From Candidatus Enterosoma merdigallinarum (lineage in GTDB: Bacteria > Bacillota_I > Bacilli_A > RFN20 > CAG-288): 39,151 nucleotides of DNA. Below are positions 24,681 to 32,450 of the stretch, piece after piece. The stretch's first letter is position 1, and every line of letters starts with the position of its first letter. A model generated the notes under the pieces. The model did no database searches. It worked only from the letters and a program-made list of their open reading frames with translations, and had not been told where the DNA came from. The stretch covers positions 84,730-123,880 of the forward strand of contig DVNL01000008.1 of NCBI GenBank assembly GCA_018714385.1. The letters are read 5' to 3'. Position numbers and translations under genes: made by a program.

Positions 24681-25622
24681 ATGTTCTTGGTTCAGCATGT
24701 CGGGATCACCGCTGGCATGGTTATCATCGTCTATCTCTTCATGTTCCTTTTGGGGAATGTCATCGGCTATGCGTTCGAAGTCCTTTTCAGGCGGTTTGTC
24801 TCCGCCGGGAAGTGGGTCAACCCAGGGTTCATGAGAGGGCCGTGGCTTCCACTTTATGGCTTCGGTCTCGTTCTCATGCTGACGATGGTTATGCTCATTG
24901 TCGGAAACCTGCCTTCGGACATGCTTTTCTACAATCCTTGGGGCAACATGGTCGGGCATATCGGGGAGCCAAACGGAGCGACTGTCAATGATTTGATTCC
25001 GATATCCTTGATGTGGATTTCGCTCATCATTCTGGAATTTATCGCTGGAATCATCTTTGTCAAGGGTTTCAAAATCAAATTATGGGACTACAGCAATATG
25101 AAGGGCAATATTCTCGGCGTCATTTGCCCTCAGTTTTCCGTTGTGTGGCTCATCGCGGCAGTCGTTTATTACTATGCTCTCTCGCCATTTGTCCTCGCTC
25201 TTTTCCAGAACATGTTCGGCTATATGTTCGGAAGCGATGGCGCCGTCGCCCATTTCTCGTTCATTTTCGTTCTCGGCATCATCTATGGCGTCTTTTTCCT
25301 CGACCTTGCAAACTCCTTGGGCGTCTTTACGCGTATCGCCAAAATGGCGAAGAAACGTCAGGAACTTGTCGCCTATGAGGCCATCGTCCAGCAGAAGCGT
25401 GCCGAGTTGAAGAGGAAGAGACAGGAGCTTCTGACCTCCATCCTTCCCGAGGGGTTCGGCGAAAAGGTGGAGGAGAACAAGAGGACTGCCAAGGAAAAGA
25501 CGGGAAGGCTCTTTGAAAAGATGCGTCGATTGATGCTCATCGATCCCGACAAGAAGAAAACCGACAACTACGATTCTTCGGGGAGGCCGATCAAGGACGA
25601 AGAGGCCGATTCGGAAAAGTAA
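24681..25622 (+). CDS. polytopic membrane protein, putative ABC-transporter type IV family (PF06541-like)
   Basis: A 313-residue protein with about six hydrophobic helices, then a long charged C-terminal tail (from about residue 225, rich in Lys, Glu and Arg, probably coiled coil). The segment VIGYAFEVLFRRFVSAGKWVNPGFMRGPWLPLYGFG matches the pattern of the PF06541/COG4905 family (GYxxEv...NPGFLxGPwlPiYG), whose function is unknown despite its name. The ATG at 24681 is chosen because AGAGG (24668-24672) lies eight bases before it; an upstream GTG at 24663 has no ribosome site. Last gene of the GC-rich block. Confidence 0.75.
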   Translation: MFLVQHVGITAGMVIIVYLFMFLLGNVIGYAFEVLFRRFVSAGKWVNPGFMRGPWLPLYGFGLVLMLTMVMLIVGNLPSDMLFYNPWGNMVGHIGEPNGATVNDLIPISLMWISLIILEFIAGIIFVKGFKIKLWDYSNMKGNILGVICPQFSVVWLIAAVVYYYALSPFVLALFQNMFGYMFGSDGAVAHFSFIFVLGIIYGVFFLDLANSLGVFTRIAKMAKKRQELVAYEAIVQQKRAELKRKRQELLTSILPEGFGEKVEENKRTAKEKTGRLFEKMRRLMLIDPDKKKTDNYDSSGRPIKDEEADSEK

Positions 25623-25760
25623 GAGAGGTCTTGACGGATCTTTAAATCGAGACTTCAAAATAGGATTCTAGGGAAATAATTATTGACCACAATTTTTTGT
25701 TGTTTTCCGCTCTTTTCCGTTCTTTTACCCCATTAATGAAAAGAAAAAATAAAACGAACC

Positions 25761-25967
25761 TTATCGCTTATCGGACCATCGGCTAAAGGTCACGCTTCCT
25801 TCCGAAACAGTCAGAAGAATTTGATTGGAAAATGCTATCGTGGCATTCTTGTCATCGTATTGGACCAACTTTTGACGGCTCTGTTGGTAAAAGGTCTTGA
25901 AATCCTCATAGTCGTAGGACGTCTCGTAGGGAATGCCAAGATAATAGCTCTTTACCCAACACCCCAC
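25761..25967 (-). pseudogene. short hypothetical frame, possibly the 3' remnant of a truncated gene
   Basis: A 68-residue frame with only a GTG start and an in-frame TAA four codons upstream. The sequence (aromatic-rich, ending SVTFSRWSDKR) is protein-like and its base composition lies between the two blocks. It sits exactly where the GC-rich block ends, so it may be the C-terminal remnant of a chromosomal gene cut by the island. No family recognised. Low confidence that it is expressed. Confidence 0.3.
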
Positions 25968-26075
25968 GATATCATATTACACCCCTTGACAGCTTTATGA
26001 TAGTCGCATTTAACTCTTATTTTTTCTCATTAACTACTATTTTTTTAACTCTACTGCTTAAATAGCTTAAACTTC

Positions 26076-26476
26076 CTAAGGTAATTTAACATATCCGCAT
26101 TAGAACTCAATATTTCAAAAACATCAGCCTACCTTAGATTACCTTAAAAATGCTAACGTAACTAAATTACTGCCAATATTCTCTTCACCTTAAAATACGT
26201 TAGATTTTCTAAGCAGCAAAGGTAATTAAAGAATCTACTCAAATTATGCCAATAATAGCCTCTATTTTGCCTGATTTAGCCCATGTTAGATCTTATTCGG
26301 CATCAACATTCACTTCTAACGTACTACCTTGAACTCATCTAACGTATCTAAGGTAAAGCTAACGTGAGCCAAATCTAGACAAAAATCTCTTCTAACGTAT
26401 ACTCCTTAAAAGACTTCAAGCACTCCAAGGTAATTCTAAGGTCTTTTGAAATCTAGATAAAATCTTCTCTAAGGTA
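26076..26476. repeat. cluster of CTAASGTA octamers in both orientations
   Basis: Exact CTAAGGTA or CTAACGTA (either strand) at 26076, 26130, 26153, 26196, 26316, 26339, 26348, 26392 and 26469. Near matches at 26140, 26359, 26425 and 26436. Spacing is irregular, so this is neither a CRISPR nor a simple tandem repeat. Function unknown; protein-binding sites, an iteron-like origin relic, or a decayed repetitive gene are possible. Confidence 0.75.
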
Positions 26477-26492
26477 TACCGCTTGAAAGACT
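26371..26492. repeat. imperfect direct repeat, about 45 bp, two copies
   Basis: Copy 1 at 26371-26415 and copy 2 at 26449-26492 share AAATCTAGA, then CTAASGTATAC and AAAGACT in the same order, 78 bases apart. The copies differ by point changes and short indels, indicating an old duplication inside the octamer cluster. Confidence 0.65.
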
Positions 26493-26633
26493 TTAAAGTT
26501 CAGGATAATCTTTAATCATTTGCAATCTCGAGACTTTGTCTTCTTAACCAATCCTAACAAAAATAAAAAGCCGCCAAAGTAGTCAAATAAGAATGATGGC
26601 TTAAGTGATTAAATAAGTAATTTGTAATTAGCT

Positions 26634-27155
26634 TTATACCTTAAGGATATAATCTTTCTTTCTAGGAGCTGCCTCCTTAGGTTCTTCATTGGCATAGCCA
26701 AGAGCAAGAGCTCCAACGCCTCTTAATGTTGTAGGAAGATTCCATTCTTTAAGAAGCTCTTTTCCCTCTTCACTATCGAATATCTCACGCTCTTTAGCAA
26801 CCCAAACAGTGCCAAGTCCAAGAGAATGAGCAGCAAGCATCATATTCATAAGAACGCAACTGCCATCCTCAACAAAATTAGAGGCATTACCATCAGCCAA
26901 AACTAAAACAACGACAGGTGCTCCGTAATATGGATCATTGCTTGTCTTTCTGGCCTTTTCATTAAGCTCAGTTATCTTTTCACGATACTTAGGACTAGTA
27001 ACAGCCACAATGGTAGGCGATTGTCTTCCACCACCTGTAGGAGCATAAGTTCCGGCTTCAAGAATCTCATTTAAATCCTTTTCTGATACTGGTTCTTTCT
27101 TATAGCTTCTTATGCTTCTTCTAGTTTCAATTAGTTTGATAAAATCAGTTTCCAT
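26634..27155 (-). CDS. nitroreductase family protein
   Basis: FMN-dependent oxidoreductase of 173 residues. The FMN-binding RRSIRSYKKEPV is at the N-terminus, followed by AGTYAPTGGGRQSP, the middle helix CVLMNMMLAAHSLGLGTVWV and the C-terminal GALALGYANEEP. These are the common marks of the short nitroreductases of gut Bacillota. The ATG at 27155 is preferred over one three codons earlier, which would sit only two bases after GGAG. Codon use is AT-rich, unlike the genes of the left block. Monocistronic. Substrate not predictable. Confidence 0.92.
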   Translation of the reverse strand: METDFIKLIETRRSIRSYKKEPVSEKDLNEILEAGTYAPTGGGRQSPTIVAVTSPKYREKITELNEKARKTSNDPYYGAPVVVLVLADGNASNFVEDGSCVLMNMMLAAHSLGLGTVWVAKEREIFDSEEGKELLKEWNLPTTLRGVGALALGYANEEPKEAAPRKKDYILKV

Positions 27156-27504
27156 GAATATCATTCTCCTTCCAAAATCATGATAAATGCAAAATTACTT
27201 ATTCATCACTAGATTGTGTGGCAAAAAGATGATGACTCAGGAAAAGTCCACGCTCGTTTTCGCCTACATTATACTGCTGAAGGACTAAGTTTTAAATAAT
27301 TGAGGAATAGATTATCTATCGTTTCTCTTGTGTTCTAAAAGGCTCATATTTGCCCTACATTCGCTTATTCTTCTTTCTTGAGTAAAATATCGTTATACTT
27401 TCTAAAACCCCACATAAGCCAAAAGAAGCCCAAATTATCGCAAATAAAGAAAAGAGGCTACCATAATAGTAACCTCAATAATTATCTAAGCTATTTCCTA
27501 TAGT
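27156..27504. other. intergenic region between lipoprotein and nitroreductase
   Basis: 349 bases with no supported gene. The only clear element is the hairpin terminator at 27454-27476 serving the lipoprotein gene. The nitroreductase promoter must lie near 27,180-27,230, but no good -35/-10 pair stands out. Confidence 0.6.
27447..27476 (-). terminator. terminator of the 27.5-kb lipoprotein gene
   Basis: Minus strand GAGGTTAC (27476-27469), 7-base loop, GTAGCCTC (27461-27454), then TTTTCTTT. 8-bp stem with one G-T pair. Almost the same hairpin recurs at 28718-28741. Confidence 0.8.
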
Positions 27505-28623
27505 TTAATTGTCAATTGTAATTTGAATTGGATTAGTATCAGTAGGAAGACTAGCTAATGTTAAAATACCATTCTTAATTTGATTAAATCCGCTTGTACT
27601 AGAGCCTTGTCCTGTCCAATCATATACATCAAGAGCAACCGTGTTTTCATATTTTTGCTCTTCTTCATTCCAAACAGCATAACTAGCTGTTACAGAATAA
27701 GAATGACCAACAGCAAATACTAATGTTCCTTTTCCATCTACTAATTCATCGAGAGAACAGCCTTGATATTGTGGTGCATTGCTCCCGTAAACGTAATCTT
27801 GATCAGTAATAGAGATTTGAATATTCTCTAAATCATCATAGCTAGTTTCATTAGTGACAGTATATGGTACATTCCAAGTTTCAACTTCAACTTTTCCATA
27901 TTCAGTAACCGTGAATGTTCTCATTAGAGTTGCATCATCAGCATTGTTGAAAGACAAATGAGCATAGATTGTTGCGGTTCCTGGATTGATTTGCTTTAAG
28001 TCAACTCTTATTGAACCACCACGAACCATATTAGAGCCACTTGAGCCAATCAAATCGCTTTCCTTTATAGGGTCAAAACTAATAGCACTATTAGGTATGA
28101 CGTCTTGATTGGAAGATAGAACTTCTGTGTTGTTTTCGTCGACACTATTGTATGATCCGAATTCAGCCATATCGAAATCCAAGGTTAGATTTTGAACGCA
28201 ATCTAGATACTGATAGCCTTTATCTTCTTCACTAGCCATCGATATTTCATCAATTACACTACTACTCCAACTTAAATAATCATTTGGATCATCATATTCA
28301 GTGATTGGCTCTAGTTCTATTTTAATAACAACATCTTCGCCAGGCATTATGAACTGATAACCTAAAGAGCCTCTGCTAATAGGTGTTCCGTTGTAAGTGA
28401 CTTCACCAATCTCATAAAACACACTAGTTGACTCTACATCAAATAGGATATTGCTTCCTTCTTGTCCTTGGCTATCACAATCAATAACTCTGTAATTATC
28501 ATTTTCTTCATAAGTGATGTTATAAATAGCTGGGTCTCCACCTCCGCCATCGTTACAAGAAGCAAGCCCAAACACTGCAGTTATGCACACTAAACTTGTT
28601 AAAATTATACTTGTTTTCTTCAT
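27505..28623 (-). CDS. hypothetical lipoprotein
   Basis: 372 residues. Signal peptide with lipobox GLASC (Cys23), followed by a Gly-rich spacer. The rest is acidic and beta-rich with no enzyme motif; YNITYEENDNYRVIDCDSQG and VTYNGTPISRGSLGYQFIMPGEDVVIKIEL look like small repeat or Ig-like surface domains. A later part has VSFTLxxY-like strands separated by acidic loops. Predicted exported, membrane-anchored surface protein of unknown role. Terminators on both sides make it a single-gene unit. No family recognised with confidence. Confidence 0.75.
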   Translation of the reverse strand: MKKTSIILTSLVCITAVFGLASCNDGGGGDPAIYNITYEENDNYRVIDCDSQGQEGSNILFDVESTSVFYEIGEVTYNGTPISRGSLGYQFIMPGEDVVIKIELEPITEYDDPNDYLSWSSSVIDEISMASEEDKGYQYLDCVQNLTLDFDMAEFGSYNSVDENNTEVLSSNQDVIPNSAISFDPIKESDLIGSSGSNMVRGGSIRVDLKQINPGTATIYAHLSFNNADDATLMRTFTVTEYGKVEVETWNVPYTVTNETSYDDLENIQISITDQDYVYGSNAPQYQGCSLDELVDGKGTLVFAVGHSYSVTASYAVWNEEEQKYENTVALDVYDWTGQGSSTSGFNQIKNGILTLASLPTDTNPIQITIDN

Positions 28624-28712
28624 AACTTCTCTTACGCTAAAAAGCGTCTCCTTTATGAAATTATAACAAAAAAGTAAAGATTTAGTATATTTTTCACAAA
28701 TTTTTCATAATT

Positions 28713-28741
28713 AAAAAGAGGCTACCATCACTAGTAGCCTC
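28713..28741 (-). terminator. terminator of the phage-like gene cluster
   Basis: Minus strand GAGGCTAC (28741-28734), 8-base loop, GTAGCCTC (28725-28718), then TTTTTAATTA; a perfect 8-bp stem just after the truncated ATPase gene. Confidence 0.8.
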
Positions 28742-28769
28742 AATGTTATTTAAGTCTTATTTAGCTCAT

Positions 28770-29003
28770 CTATTCCCATCTTATGGTTGGATCGTTTTTG
28801 ATTTCACCGATGATAGAGATAAGCTCATCCCAACTTTTGTTACAGATGACCCTTCTGATATTTAGTGTGCTGGTCCCGTTTTCCGTATCGATGAAGAGCG
28901 GATTAGGAAACTCGCTAGCAAGCGTTGATTTCCCGATGCCTTCCGGGCCATATAGCACTGATTTAATGGCTCTAGGTTTAATACCTGTTTCAATTTTTAG
29001 CAT
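28770..29003 (-). pseudogene. truncated phage-type P-loop ATPase
   Basis: 77 residues only. Walker A GPEGIGKST and the Asp strand PLFIDTENGTSTL match the N-terminus of the phage nucleotide-binding (AAA_24-type) proteins found in recombination/replication modules, which normally run well over 200 residues. The Walker B and sensor regions are missing: the frame stops at TIRWE, 29 bases before a terminator, so the gene looks cut off. The ATG at 29003 is nine bases from GAGG; another ATG two codons upstream is too close. It overlaps the end of the DUF2800 gene. Confidence 0.65.
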
Positions 29004-30171
29004 TTTCATTTTCCTCAGTGATTATTACTTCTTCCCTTGCATCGCTATCAGGCACCAAGATCAGACTGCCTTCTTGAAGCGAGATGTAAGGTGAAACTAA
29101 TTCTTTGAACTTGTCTTTTCCTAGGATTCTTGTCAGTTCTGTTATTCCTAGAAGTTTCGGTGTTTGATAAGGTGAATAGCCTAGTTCTTCGAGTGCTTTT
29201 GCCACCTTGTCTTCATCGATGATCTTTCTAGTGACTCGAGAATGGACCAACTTGAATCCTATGTATTTTTGTCCCTTGATTGCCTTCTTTAAGCAGTGCT
29301 CTTTCACCTTTTCAAAGTAGGCTATGTAGTCATCGCATTTAGGTAGGATTCCTGCTATTTCTTCTTCGGTCAAAGTATCGATATTTCTCTCTAAATCGAC
29401 CAAATTCCTTGCAGAATCTAACTTTTTCTTGCAATAAACCAGTCCAGGACAGTACTTGCATTTAGAGTTTTCTTTAGCAGTCCTATCACCACTTTTAATA
29501 GCCTTAACCGCTGGTTCAACTATGTCTTTTTCAAAAGCTAGAAGTTCATCGACCGTCGTCTCATATTCATTGGTGTTATTGATTACCGGTTGATAGATAA
29601 CTAGCCTGATATTCTTGATTGGATAGACATCCTTGAAGCACTTATAGGTGGCAAGAGAGTACAAAGCTAACTGTGGATTTGGCTGATTTAGTTCTTTATC
29701 GAAGCTCGAAATAGGTAGATGTCCTGTCTTCAAGTCGATGATAGTCAAAGTTCCACCATTTCTATCGGATATGATTCCTAGATCCAAAGTGCCTATAGAA
29801 TCATCGTCAAATCCTAGATCGAGTTGCTGTTCGATAAGGACTAAAGGCTTCTCTTTGCTATTCGCCTTTTCATACTCATAGGTAGAGACTACGAATTCAG
29901 TGTATTTATCAGCTATTTCCTGCATATTTTCATCGTAGTGTTTAAAGCCTTTTATAGCTTCTGCTGCTGATTTGATATCGCCTTCGTGGTCGCTAACACC
30001 TAGAGCATTAGAGATTTGAATTGATCCAAGTTCTTGGCATTTACTTCCAAACTCGGCGACTTCACTGCTCTCATCACTACTTCCATCGTTAAAAACAATG
30101 GATAAATAACATTGAAGCCAAATCATACTCTTACTAGGCGCGAAGGTTTTTGAATGGACTTGTGGTTTCAT
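28990..30171 (-). CDS. DUF2800-type phage nuclease, PD-(D/E)XK fold
   Basis: 393 residues. The core GTLDLGIISDRNGGTLTIIDLKTGH carries the Asp and the DxK of PD-(D/E)XK nucleases (Cas4/RecB/AddB-like). A Cys cluster near the middle (CKYCPGLVYCKKK) resembles the iron-sulfur or zinc site of these nucleases. N-terminal SKTFAPSKSMIWLQC is the usual DUF2800 opening. Such proteins sit in phage and integrative-element replication clusters with single-strand annealing proteins and ATPases. Its start overlaps the stop of the preceding small gene (TAATG), and GGAGGT lies in that gene's last codons. Confidence 0.82.
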   Translation of the reverse strand: MKPQVHSKTFAPSKSMIWLQCYLSIVFNDGSSDESSEVAEFGSKCQELGSIQISNALGVSDHEGDIKSAAEAIKGFKHYDENMQEIADKYTEFVVSTYEYEKANSKEKPLVLIEQQLDLGFDDDSIGTLDLGIISDRNGGTLTIIDLKTGHLPISSFDKELNQPNPQLALYSLATYKCFKDVYPIKNIRLVIYQPVINNTNEYETTVDELLAFEKDIVEPAVKAIKSGDRTAKENSKCKYCPGLVYCKKKLDSARNLVDLERNIDTLTEEEIAGILPKCDDYIAYFEKVKEHCLKKAIKGQKYIGFKLVHSRVTRKIIDEDKVAKALEELGYSPYQTPKLLGITELTRILGKDKFKELVSPYISLQEGSLILVPDSDAREEVIITEENENAKN

Positions 30172-30353
30172 TATCTTTTACCTCCACACTTACATCCTTT
30201 AGAACATTCACAAGTTTTGTTTTCGTTTTTCTTGTTTCTTCTGATACTTACGTCGACTGTTAGATCATCTAGATTCATAGAAAACTTGATAGCCTTTGCT
30301 TGTGACTCGTTCCCAAAGATGGCTCTTAGAAGTCTTTCTTCTTTACTTTCCAT
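30171..30353 (-). CDS. small hypothetical phage-like protein with Cys-rich tail
   Basis: 60 residues beginning MESKEERLLRAIFGNESQAK, with an unusual C-terminus CECSKGCKCGGKR that could bind metal. A longer frame upstream exists, but AAGGAGG lies six bases before the ATG at 30353. It overlaps the previous gene by 11 bases and the next by one base, a compact phage-style cluster. No known family recognised. Confidence 0.65.
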   Translation of the reverse strand: MESKEERLLRAIFGNESQAKAIKFSMNLDDLTVDVSIRRNKKNENKTCECSKGCKCGGKR

Positions 30354-30537
30354 ATTGGCCCTCCTTGGTTTCTTCAATGGTGACGCTTTTAACTGAATCC
30401 CCTGGAACAATGATTGCCACCTTATTTGCATCACCAATTACGTCTTTTACTTTTGCATCTGGTGATACTTTTTTGTAGGTAACTACTCTGCTCTTAGGAG
30501 ACTTGTTAGAAACGCCAATGGTTAATTTGTGTTTCAT
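30343..30537 (-). CDS. small hypothetical phage-like protein
   Basis: 64 residues, MKHKLTIGVSNKSPKSRVV..., basic N-terminal half and a beta-rich acidic C-terminal half. AAGGAGGA precedes the ATG at 30537. First gene of the four-gene cluster ending at the truncated ATPase. Function unknown; position suggests a replication or recombination accessory protein of a phage or integrative element. Confidence 0.65.
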   Translation of the reverse strand: MKHKLTIGVSNKSPKSRVVTYKKVSPDAKVKDVIGDANKVAIIVPGDSVKSVTIEETKEGQYGK

Positions 30538-30554
30538 GACTTTTTCCTCCTTAT

Positions 30555-30577
30555 AGTTTCTAGAGAAGAGAGAAACT
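30555..30577. promoter_or_regulatory. leader hairpin before the phage-like cluster
   Basis: AGTTTCT (30555-30561), 9-base loop, AGAAACT (30571-30577): a perfect 7-bp stem directly ahead of the ribosome site (30541-30550) on the minus strand. It could influence translation of the first gene or be incidental. Confidence 0.4.
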
Positions 30578-30658
30578 GCCCTTCTCACCATATGGAGATT
30601 TGGAGGTCATTTTGTTGGGGGTATAAATTGAAAAAAGTTAAAAAATATTTCTTGGCAT

Positions 30659-30696
30659 AAAAAAAGACCACCTGGCTCAGTTAGAACTAGATGGTC
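30659..30696 (-). terminator. terminator of the TetR-ABC exporter operon
   Basis: Minus strand GACCATCT (30696-30689), 15-base loop, AGGTGGTC (30673-30666), then TTTTTTT. 8-bp stem with one G-T pair. Confidence 0.8.
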
Positions 30697-30719
30697 ATAA
30701 ACGAAATAATAATGTGTGT

Positions 30720-32450
30720 CTAAATTTGGAAGTTAGATGATTCCTTTTGCAGATTCACCATCTTATAGAATTCCCCTTTTCTTTCTATTAGGTCGTTTGG
30801 TTTTCCTTCTTCTACTATTTTACCTTTGTCTAAAACGATGACCCTATCAGCATTTTCGATGGTACGCATCCTATGGGCGATAACGACAACGGTCTTCCCT
30901 TTCGTGGCATTAGATATCGCCTCTTGAACGATGGTTTCGTTTTCCGCATCCAGTGATGCGGTCGCCTCATCAAGAAGGACGATAGGAGCATCCTTCAACA
31001 AAGCTCTCGCAATCGAAATCCTTTGCCTTTCGCCTCCACTTAATTCAGCGCCATTTTCGCCGATATATGTATTGTAGCCGTTAGGTAGCTTTGATACGAA
31101 CTCATCGCAATTGGCTTTTTTAGCAGCTTCGATGACTTCTTCATCAGTTGCATCTTTTCTTCCAATGCGGATATTTTCCATGATTGTATTGTTAAACAAA
31201 TTCACATCTTGGAATACGATAGAGTAATTTTTCAAAAGACACTCTGGATCGATCTCTTTTATCGACTGCCCATCGAGTGTGATAGCTCCGCTATCGACAT
31301 CCCAGAACCTAGAACAAAGTTTAGAAATTGTAGATTTCCCGCACCCACTAGGACCAACCAAGGCAGTTACTTCCCCTTGCTTTGCAGTAAACGATACCCC
31401 ATTGATGACGCTTTCGTCTTTGTCATATCCGAATTTTACATCATCGAAGGTAATATCATAATTGGCAGGTTTAAAATCATCCTTACCTGTTTGGACAGGG
31501 CAATCATAGAATTCATTCATCCTTTCAATATTTAAAAATGTAGAGTTGATTGCCGCCAAGTTCTGAAGTGCAGTCGCCATTGGCTCATAGAATCTTGAAA
31601 CAAGAAGCAAGAACATGAAGAAGACCATCATGTCCAATGTTCCACCAATAAGAAGGGATGACCCAACCAAGGCAGTCGTCGCTATGCCGAATTTAAGGAT
31701 CATTTGAGCTGTTACGACAAACAAGGCCACCCCTAATTCGGATTGGATATGGAACTTCTCGACCAACCTGACGTTTTTCTTAATTTTCCCTACATATTCA
31801 CTTTCGGAATTGGTCGCCTTCAAATCCTTTATCGTCTCAATGCATTCCTGAACATTGTTTTGAAGCTCCAAATCAGCTTTGTCTTTTTTCCTGTTGAAAT
31901 AGTTCTGCGCTCTCTTCGAAGCAAAGACGATAAGTATAGAAACAGGAACCACCCATAAAGATGCAAGTCCCATCCTCCAATCCATGATGAATATCGGGAT
32001 CATGATGATGACCGTTGAAATCATCGAACCATAGAAGCTTGGCATGAAATGAGAAAAGCTTTGCTCTATAGCCGTCGCATCGTTCATGATGACGTGCGTC
32101 ATGTCCGTCAAATCTTTGTGTGAGAAGAATGACAGGGGCAGTTTTCTAAGCCTTTCCGCCAAAGCAATCCTTCTTTTTCCGCTTTCTTTATAGGTAAGGA
32201 AATATGAGCAATGGTATTGGACATAATAAATTAGTCCCAAGACGACGATTATTCCTAACGAGCCAAATGCAAACAAATAGTAATGGCTAGTAGGTATGCC
32301 GTCTCCTAATAAATCATCGACCAAGATGTATAGTAGCCATACCGGCACCATCAAGGCGATATTGCTTAGGACGTTCATGATCATCGTCTTTATAAAATCC
32401 TTTGCACCCTGTTCAGTCAGGGCAAATTTATGCATGAGATACTTAAGCAT
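30720..32450 (-). CDS. ABC exporter half-transporter (subunit 2)
   Basis: 576 residues: transmembrane domain with about six helices (about 20-310), then an ABC ATPase with Walker A GPSGCGKST (366-374), signature LSGGERQR, Walker B IVLLDEATASLDAE and the switch His in VVIAHRM. The active-site residues are all present. Its start overlaps the end of subunit 1 by eight bases (ATGCTTAA), so the two are made together as a heterodimer. The operon is headed by a TetR regulator, which fits drug, peptide or metallophore export; the substrate is unknown. Confidence 0.92.
   Translation of the reverse strand: MLKYLMHKFALTEQGAKDFIKTMIMNVLSNIALMVPVWLLYILVDDLLGDGIPTSHYYLFAFGSLGIIVVLGLIYYVQYHCSYFLTYKESGKRRIALAERLRKLPLSFFSHKDLTDMTHVIMNDATAIEQSFSHFMPSFYGSMISTVIIMIPIFIMDWRMGLASLWVVPVSILIVFASKRAQNYFNRKKDKADLELQNNVQECIETIKDLKATNSESEYVGKIKKNVRLVEKFHIQSELGVALFVVTAQMILKFGIATTALVGSSLLIGGTLDMMVFFMFLLLVSRFYEPMATALQNLAAINSTFLNIERMNEFYDCPVQTGKDDFKPANYDITFDDVKFGYDKDESVINGVSFTAKQGEVTALVGPSGCGKSTISKLCSRFWDVDSGAITLDGQSIKEIDPECLLKNYSIVFQDVNLFNNTIMENIRIGRKDATDEEVIEAAKKANCDEFVSKLPNGYNTYIGENGAELSGGERQRISIARALLKDAPIVLLDEATASLDAENETIVQEAISNATKGKTVVVIAHRMRTIENADRVIVLDKGKIVEEGKPNDLIERKGEFYKMVNLQKESSNFQI

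Larger units (their letters stand above)
25968..26633. other. AT-rich noncoding stretch at the left edge of the island
   Basis: 666 bases without a convincing gene, with stops in all frames. The first ~100 bases show nothing; 26,076-26,476 carries the CTAASGTA octamer cluster and a diverged direct repeat (listed separately). The remainder before the nitroreductase stop shows only a weak hairpin. Confidence 0.7.

Noticed and set aside
26076..26476. CRISPR array
   Set aside because: Repeats are only 8 bp, occur in both orientations, spacing is irregular, and no cas genes are present.
26568..26602. Terminator of the nitroreductase gene
   Set aside because: Only a 5-bp stem (AAGCC/GGCTT) with a 25-base loop before TTTTTATTTTTG on the minus strand; possible but too weak to list.
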